Positions 4,366 through 5,382 of a stretch of 5,382 nucleotides of DNA are shown in pieces. Source of the stretch: Nitrospiraceae bacterium. GTDB lineage: Bacteria > Nitrospirota > Thermodesulfovibrionia > UBA6902. Every line of letters starts with the position of its first letter. Positions within the stretch are counted from its first letter, which is position 1. The translations under genes and the position numbers were made by a program. Under the pieces are notes generated by a model. The model saw only the letters and a program-made list of their open reading frames with translations, was not told the origin of the DNA and made no database searches. Location of the stretch: contig CP070644.1 in the NCBI GenBank assembly GCA_020354155.1, positions 808,908 to 814,289 of the forward strand. Reading direction: 5' to 3'.

Positions 4366-5382
4366 ATGAAGCGTGAAGATATAAGAAATATTGCTATTAT
4401 TGCCCATGTTGATCATGGCAAAACGACTCTTGTTGACTGTATGCTGCAGCAGGCCGGTATATACCGTGAAAATGAGCAGGTGCGGGAAAGGGTCATGGAC
4501 AACATTGACCTGGAGCGGGAAAAGGGCATCACCATCATGGCAAAGAATACGGCCGTTGATTATGGGGGGATCAAGATCAATATCATAGATACCCCGGGAC
4601 ATGCAGACTTTGGCGGTGAGGTTGAACGTACGATGAAGATGTCAGATGGTGTGCTGCTGCTTGTAGACTCTTCGGAGGGACCGCTTCCGCAGACGAGGTT
4701 CGTATTGAATAAGGCCCTTGAACTGGATCTGCCGCCCATTCTTGTCATAAACAAGATAGACAGGCCTGATGCGAGAATACAGGAAGTGCTCAATGAAGTC
4801 TACGATCTGTTCATTGATCTTGACGCTACCGAGGAACAGCTGGAATTTCCCATAGTCTATACAAATGCAAAGGCAGGAACAGCTACCCTTGATCTCAGGA
4901 ATAAGTCAGAAGACCTTCGGCCTCTCTTTGAACTTATTCTTGATACTGTCCCGCCTCCTGAAGGAGACCCTGAAGGAATACTGCAGCTGCTTGTAACAAA
5001 CATCGATTACAATGACTATGTTGGCAGACTGGCGATCGGCAGGATATTCTCAGGCACAGTTCGGGTTGGCGATACGGTAGTCATGATCAACAGTAACCAG
5101 GAGAAAGTCAGGACAAAAATTACATTGATTTATACCTATTCGGGTCTTGAGAGGACAGAAACAAAGGAGGCTTCAGTAGGAGATATCATTGCCCTTGCCG
5201 GCATTGAAGGGATCAATATCGGAGATACAATTACAGACATTGAAAATCCCATGCCTCTTCCGAGGATCAAGGTTGATGAACCCACCATCTCAATGGTCTT
5301 TTCCATCAACACATCGCCCTTTGCCGGTCAGGACGGGAAGTATGTTACCTCAAGAAATCTCAGGGAGCGGCTTGAAAAAGAG
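4366..5382 (+). CDS. typA: TypA/BipA translational GTPase, N-terminal part (cut by right window edge)
   Basis: The first 339 residues of a protein normally about 600-615 long. TypA (BipA) is an EF-G-like GTPase that binds the ribosome and is needed for growth under stress or low temperature, with a role in 50S subunit assembly. The GTPase domain is complete: G1 AHVDHGKTT (13-21), G2 region EREKGITI (50-57), G3 DTPGH (75-79), the TypA-typical SEGPLPQTRFVLNKAL (103-118) and G4 NKIDRPDAR (129-137). From about residue 200 the beta-barrel domain II begins (LQLLVTNIDYNDYVGRLAIG), and the window ends in the next EF-G-like domain. The start ATG 4366 has AAAGAGG (4349-4355) ten bases upstream. A candidate promoter lies at 4252-4279. 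No frameshift or missing motif is seen. Confidence 0.96.
   Translation, partial: MKREDIRNIAIIAHVDHGKTTLVDCMLQQAGIYRENEQVRERVMDNIDLEREKGITIMAKNTAVDYGGIKINIIDTPGHADFGGEVERTMKMSDGVLLLVDSSEGPLPQTRFVLNKALELDLPPILVINKIDRPDARIQEVLNEVYDLFIDLDATEEQLEFPIVYTNAKAGTATLDLRNKSEDLRPLFELILDTVPPPEGDPEGILQLLVTNIDYNDYVGRLAIGRIFSGTVRVGDTVVMINSNQEKVRTKITLIYTYSGLERTETKEASVGDIIALAGIEGINIGDTITDIENPMPLPRIKVDEPTISMVFSINTSPFAGQDGKYVTSRNLRERLEKE

Noticed and set aside
4345..4793. Frames overlapping typA on both strands
   Set aside because: typA motifs G1-G4 are all intact in the main frame; the others are out-of-frame or antisense shadows.

Overview
The window is ordinary bacterial chromosome of intermediate GC content. 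It holds two plus-strand genes of modest size, one large minus-strand gene, and partial genes at both ends. Three things together suggest a Gram-negative lineage such as Desulfobacterota or Nitrospirota: a PilB/GspE-type ATPase fused to a receiver domain, a YkgJ-like cysteine-rich protein, and intergenic palindromic elements with TGTCATT...AATGACA ends. This placement is an inference from gene content, not a phylogenetic result.

Layout. 1-186 (minus) is the N-terminus of a PAS-domain sensor protein that runs off the left edge, with a possible 21-codon leader ORF just upstream of it (216-281, minus). A candidate sigma-70 promoter (298-326) and a clear ribosome binding site (354-361) drive 368-769 (plus), a 133-residue protein resembling the DUF6941 family. 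A nested inverted-repeat element (851-927) fills the gap before 941-1522 (plus), a 193-residue YkgJ-like zinc/iron-chelating protein with ten cysteines. A second element of the same design (1548-1636) follows it. 1685-3829 (minus) encodes a 714-residue PilB/GspE-type secretion ATPase. A 536-base gene-free stretch (3830-4365) then holds a GC-rich patch, a third inverted-repeat element (4162-4309) and a candidate promoter. It ends at 4366, where typA (bipA), a translational GTPase, begins and runs off the right edge.

The most informative gene is the ATPase. Its N-terminus carries the tandem 24-residue motif, with exact 5-residue spacer, known from cyclic-di-GMP-binding MshEN domains. Its C-terminus carries a receiver domain in which the acidic pair, the phosphorylated aspartate and the conserved lysine are all replaced (N, N, N and R). 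It therefore looks like a pilus or secretion motor regulated by a nucleotide second messenger and a non-phosphorylatable partner-binding domain. No other pilus or secretion genes are visible beside it. The genes do not form one operon: strands alternate and each gap carries its own repeat element. The second pattern worth attention is these three intergenic elements. In each, one or both arms fold on themselves, and in the first two the differences between arms keep the pairing inside each arm.
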